A stretch of 64,000 bases of DNA from Bacteroidota bacterium (GTDB lineage: Bacteria > Bacteroidota > Bacteroidia > Chitinophagales > Chitinophagaceae): assembly GCA_016712665.1 (NCBI GenBank), contig JADJQP010000002.1, positions 434,001-498,000 on the forward strand. Reading direction: 5' to 3'. Positions 60,918 to 64,000 of this stretch are shown here, one piece after another; positions within the stretch are counted from its first letter, which is position 1; every line of letters begins with the position of its first letter. Below the pieces are notes generated by a model. That model made no database searches. It saw only the letters and a program-made list of their open reading frames with translations, and was not told the DNA's origin. The position numbers were made by a program, and so were the translations under genes.

Positions 60918-62540
60918 TTAAGAATTAATAATAAAGTTTATGTTACCGATAGATCTTGTGGTATTATCGGGTCCTCTTGCTTTAATATTTTCAATGAATA
61001 ATCTATCACCTGGTTTCAATGATTCAATAATATCTTTCACATCAGATTCTACTTGAGGCCCTGAAAGATATTTATTTCTTGCGGATGCTTCCTTAGGATC
61101 TCCTCTTTTAGGTTGGTAAAACAAATCAAATGAAGTCACTTCAAATTTCGCATCAAAATCAAAATTATCTAAGGGAGCGAAAACTGCTAACTGTGCTTTA
61201 ACCGCATTAGCAGCAATAGCCCCACCTCTACTTTTAGCAACCGTTGGATACGGATCAGGAATACGTTTTACACGATACTCGTACGTTCCAAATGATTTTG
61301 TAGAACCATCACCTAATTTACCAGTCAAGGTAATTTTCGCCTTTGAACCATTTGGCCCTGGTGTGGTTACCATAAATTTATTAACGCCCTCTGCTTTTGT
61401 CAACGTACATCCTTCAGCAGCATAGGTAATATTACTCGCTGCTATACCAGAAGCTGAGAAGGTAATAGGATTGTCAACACCGATATAGAATACATTCATC
61501 TTATCAAGAGATATAGTTGCTTGTGCCTCACCAATCATGTACGTTGCCTTTCCCGTGTAATTTTTAGTGGTATTCTCGTTCGGATCCGTATAGGACGCTG
61601 AAACATTAAGCGTTTGCTCGCCCTTTCCGTTTGCGACAGTTGTAAAAGTGGCAATACCATCTTTTACTGCTAAATTTTGACCATTAACGCGAATCGACAA
61701 ATTGTTTGAGGTTTTGTTATAGGCCCCTAGCATAACCTGTGCAGTGTACTTTTCACCTGGCAATAGATACGAGTTTGGAGCAGAAACAAGAATTGCGTAA
61801 TCCTTAAATACAGGAACCTGACGACGTCTTTCGCCAAATGCCTTAGCCCACAATTCATCCAACACAATTGATTCAGAAATTTTCACATCATTAATATATT
61901 TATCCATGATGGTTACAGCACCTACTGATGGAACCATATGAAAATTACTAAAACTCCAATCTTTACCTGGGTTTTCTTTTGATTCTTCCACTTCAAAATT
62001 TAACGGCAACTTTTTTGCTAATTCGGCATTTGAACCAGAAAGGCTCAAATTTTCATCAGCAGGAACCATAGCAGAAATATCAGCTTTGTACTTTGTAAGC
62101 GCAGCGAGCATTTTCGCACCATTTCCTTCGTCAATCATTATTGCGGTTGCAGCATCCAAATCGTCCTGTCGTAATATCTGTCCAGGAATTTGAGGATCCA
62201 TACCACCGGAACGAGTAATAATTGTTGCCTTATACGCTTCTAATTCAGCAGCCATAGCCTTTCTTTTCTCCATCACCTGCTCAGCGTAGGCTAAAAACTG
62301 CTTCACTTTAGCATATTTTACCGGGTCGGCAATTATTTTAGGATCTTCTAAGGCTATTTTGAAATTTTCTATAGTGGCATCATTCTTTTCAGTAATATTT
62401 TTACTGGATTGATTAATACTTTTATCCACTATCTTAAAAGCATTTAATATCTCACTTGATACATTCATGGCCAACAATGCTGTTAGTACCAGATACATCA
62501 GGTTAATCATCAACTGCCTAGGTTCTTTAGGTAAAGACAT
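60918..62540 (-). CDS. gldM: Gliding motility protein GldM
   Basis: T9SS motor component: one N-terminal membrane helix in the inner membrane and a long periplasmic rod of Ig-like domains reaching the outer-membrane ring. 540 residues. Starts MSLPKEPRQLMINLMYLVLTAL; NVSSEILNAFKIVD follows, both family hallmarks. Middle and C-terminal parts (VSGNGQNLAVKDGIA-like strands, VKRIPDPYPTVAKSRGG) fit GldM. Twenty bases before gldN, 61 after gldL. Confidence 0.95.
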   Translation of the reverse strand: MSLPKEPRQLMINLMYLVLTALLAMNVSSEILNAFKIVDKSINQSSKNITEKNDATIENFKIALEDPKIIADPVKYAKVKQFLAYAEQVMEKRKAMAAELEAYKATIITRSGGMDPQIPGQILRQDDLDAATAIMIDEGNGAKMLAALTKYKADISAMVPADENLSLSGSNAELAKKLPLNFEVEESKENPGKDWSFSNFHMVPSVGAVTIMDKYINDVKISESIVLDELWAKAFGERRRQVPVFKDYAILVSAPNSYLLPGEKYTAQVMLGAYNKTSNNLSIRVNGQNLAVKDGIATFTTVANGKGEQTLNVSASYTDPNENTTKNYTGKATYMIGEAQATISLDKMNVFYIGVDNPITFSASGIAASNITYAAEGCTLTKAEGVNKFMVTTPGPNGSKAKITLTGKLGDGSTKSFGTYEYRVKRIPDPYPTVAKSRGGAIAANAVKAQLAVFAPLDNFDFDAKFEVTSFDLFYQPKRGDPKEASARNKYLSGPQVESDVKDIIESLKPGDRLFIENIKARGPDNTTRSIGNINFIINS

Positions 62541-62601
62541 GCTTTATATGTATTTTCTAATTAATTAAATTTATTGTTTCTGTTAGTCCTAAATGGCGCT
62601 A

Positions 62602-63441
62602 TTATCTTCCCTGCATTGCAGTTAGCATATTTCCATATACCTGATTCAATGTTCCTAAATTCTTAGCTAATAATCCAATTTGCTCTTTTGCTTTATTTGC
62701 ATCCTCTGCACTACTTTGCATGGCATCTGAAGCATTCACTAAATTACTATAGAATTTGTTCATGGCTTTCAAGTGATTATTTGCATCTTGCAATTCCACT
62801 TCATAAATCTGATTTAATGAACCTAAATTCTTAGTAAGTGTTGTTACTTGGCTATGGAATTTGGCCGTTTCATCAGCTGCATTATTAAACGATGCCAATG
62901 TATTGGTAGCACCTAAGAACGTATCTTTCATTTGAACCAATGCTGCACTAGCCTCTTTAGCCTTATTGGCATAATCATTGGTAGCTGCTGCCACATGGGT
63001 AATATCCTTAACTTGATTCACGCTCTCTCCAAACTTTTGAAAATTATCATTCAATCGCTTCAAATTAGCAGGGTTCATATTGGCTTCTTCAAGCATTTTA
63101 TCTAATGACTGGGTAGCTGAAGCAGCACCACCTCCTGAAATACCTGCAACTGGAGTGGGGGTAAATTTAATTCCTTTTTTATACGCCTCTACATGTGGAT
63201 TTTGATCGATTCCAGGATAGTACTTTTCCCAATAATAATCTTTATGTGGAGGTAAAATTCCTAACAAGGCGAAGATAAAGGCCTCAACACTCATTCCCAC
63301 TATCAAAGCAGGACCGGCCCAAGACCAGTGTTGCAATTTAGCTAACGCTCCAATTAGTACCACCGATGCTCCCAATCCAATAATTAGATTTTTTAATTGC
63401 TTTCCTCCAGTCGTTTCAAAAAATAATGCTATTGATTTCAT
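62602..63441 (-). CDS. gldL: Gliding motility protein GldL
   Basis: Inner-membrane T9SS/gliding motor protein; with GldM forms the proton-driven rotor. Two membrane helices lie at about residues 20-65 (LIIGLGASVVLIGALAKLQHW; GMSVEAFIFALLG), including the Glu in the second helix important in GldL. The rest is helical/coiled-coil cytoplasmic region. 279 residues. Closely follows gldK in the operon. Confidence 0.95.
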   Translation of the reverse strand: MKSIALFFETTGGKQLKNLIIGLGASVVLIGALAKLQHWSWAGPALIVGMSVEAFIFALLGILPPHKDYYWEKYYPGIDQNPHVEAYKKGIKFTPTPVAGISGGGAASATQSLDKMLEEANMNPANLKRLNDNFQKFGESVNQVKDITHVAAATNDYANKAKEASAALVQMKDTFLGATNTLASFNNAADETAKFHSQVTTLTKNLGSLNQIYEVELQDANNHLKAMNKFYSNLVNASDAMQSSAEDANKAKEQIGLLAKNLGTLNQVYGNMLTAMQGR

Positions 63442-63484
63442 TTTAAAGTTTTATTGTTTTTTTATTTACGATTATTATGTGATC

Positions 63485-64000
63485 TTATTTTTTTCTCATT
63501 GGTCTTTTGTTAGTCAAAGCCGGAGATATGTATTGAACAATGGTTCTAAATCCGATAAATGCTTTGGCTGTATCTGCAAATTCGTAATCGCGATTACTTA
63601 CTTGCAAAAAGCTTGCTACGTCTTTCCAACTTCCCCCTTTGGTAACCTTACGCTTCCACCAAGTAGGATCTGCTTCCTTAGCCTTGCTACGTATAGCTGG
63701 TGACATATCAGCTACATTATTATAGGTAGCAGCTTCGAAAGGTGACCATGTCCATTCTGCCACATTTCCACTCATATTATATAAACCATAATCATTGGGC
63801 CAATAAGCATCTGCACGAACAGTATATAATCCACCATCAGCGCTATAGTTACCACGACCAGGCTTGAAGTTAGCAAGGTAACAACCTTTCTTATTTACGA
63901 TATACGGACCACCCCAAGGATAGGGAGATTGGGTACGTCCACCGCGAGCAGCCCATTCCCATTGTTCCTCTGTAGGTAAGTGGAAGTTTCCTTCCAAATA
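63485..64000 (-). CDS. gldK: Gliding motility lipoprotein GldK (partial, C-terminal end)
   Basis: Outer-membrane-associated lipoprotein with an FGE-sulfatase (SUMF1) fold that forms rings with GldN under the T9SS translocon. Only the last ~170 residues are in the window: LPTEEQWEWAARGGRTQSPYPWGG, YGLYNMSGNVAEWTWSPFE, VTKGGSWKDV, and IGFRTIVQYISP, all SUMF1 features. The N-terminus with lipobox lies beyond 64000. First gene of the operon; gldL starts 43 bases on. Confidence 0.94.
   Translation of the reverse strand, partial: YLEGNFHLPTEEQWEWAARGGRTQSPYPWGGPYIVNKKGCYLANFKPGRGNYSADGGLYTVRADAYWPNDYGLYNMSGNVAEWTWSPFEAATYNNVADMSPAIRSKAKEADPTWWKRKVTKGGSWKDVASFLQVSNRDYEFADTAKAFIGFRTIVQYISPALTNKRPMRKK

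Noticed and set aside
1..64000. tRNA, rRNA, insertion sequences, prophage, attachment sites
   Set aside because: Nothing with the needed structure or protein signatures was found on either strand.

Overview
The window is AT-rich DNA from a member of the Bacteroidota, probably a gliding or environmental Chitinophagales/Sphingobacteriales-like bacterium. Three things point there. The right end carries gldK-gldL-gldM-gldN, the core of the type IX secretion system (T9SS) and gliding motor. At least eight genes encode secreted proteins ending in T9SS sorting domains, either type A or the gliding-associated type B with an FSPNGDG-like motif. The recognisable promoters fit the Bacteroidota pattern TTG-N17-23-TAnnTTTG rather than the E. 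coli consensus. Menaquinone is apparently made by the futalosine route (mqnE).

Layout. 1-3.7 kb: eno (cut by the left edge), purS, pssA and a secreted M23 peptidase, all on the minus strand. 4.1-9.2 kb: a DUF2167 membrane protein, a rhomboid protease and, convergent to them, a large M1 metallopeptidase fused to an outer-membrane barrel. 9.2-15.3 kb: an atypical short-chain dehydrogenase and nuoK-L-M-N, the distal membrane arm of complex I, with no nuoA-J beside it. 16-25 kb: one giant SprB-like repeat adhesin (about 3,000 residues) containing almost identical 942-bp tandem units. 25-32.3 kb: a DUF6155-like protein, a secreted CotH-kinase-like protein, DUF952, a secreted cyclophilin, an M13 peptidase and a delta-60 repeat protein. 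32.4-41.6 kb: a tightly packed minus-strand cluster headed by guaB and running through a DUF4105 protein, an alpha/beta hydrolase, a PKD-type T9SS protein, a short-chain dehydrogenase, a persulfide dioxygenase-rhodanese protein, an NTF2-like protein and a THUMP-like methyltransferase. 41.7-44.8 kb: a heavy-metal module (TonB receptor, HMA protein, HYC_CC_PP protein). 44.8-51.2 kb: mqnE, a DUF4197 protein, purA, a strongly charged small protein and uvrB. 51.3-59.9 kb: a Gly-rich/PKD T9SS protein, a histidine-bearing membrane protein, secreted endonuclease I, a YggS-type PLP protein, a spermidine-synthase-like protein, oxyR diverging from a PaaI-type thioesterase, and a family 2 glycosyltransferase. 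60-64 kb: gldN, gldM, gldL and partial gldK.

How it fits together: the window couples the T9SS machine (gldKLMN) to many likely clients (adhesins, peptidases, nuclease, isomerase, kinase-like protein), with housekeeping genes for purines (purS, guaB, purA), respiration, glycolysis and repair in between.

A caution for every reader: fourteen genes, including housekeeping ones (nuoK, nuoM, nuoN, gldN), are broken by about nineteen one- or two-base frameshifts, several at homopolymers, plus one in-frame stop. I treat most of these as sequencing or assembly indels and give the full reconstructed extent. No rRNA, tRNA, CRISPR array, insertion sequence or prophage was seen.
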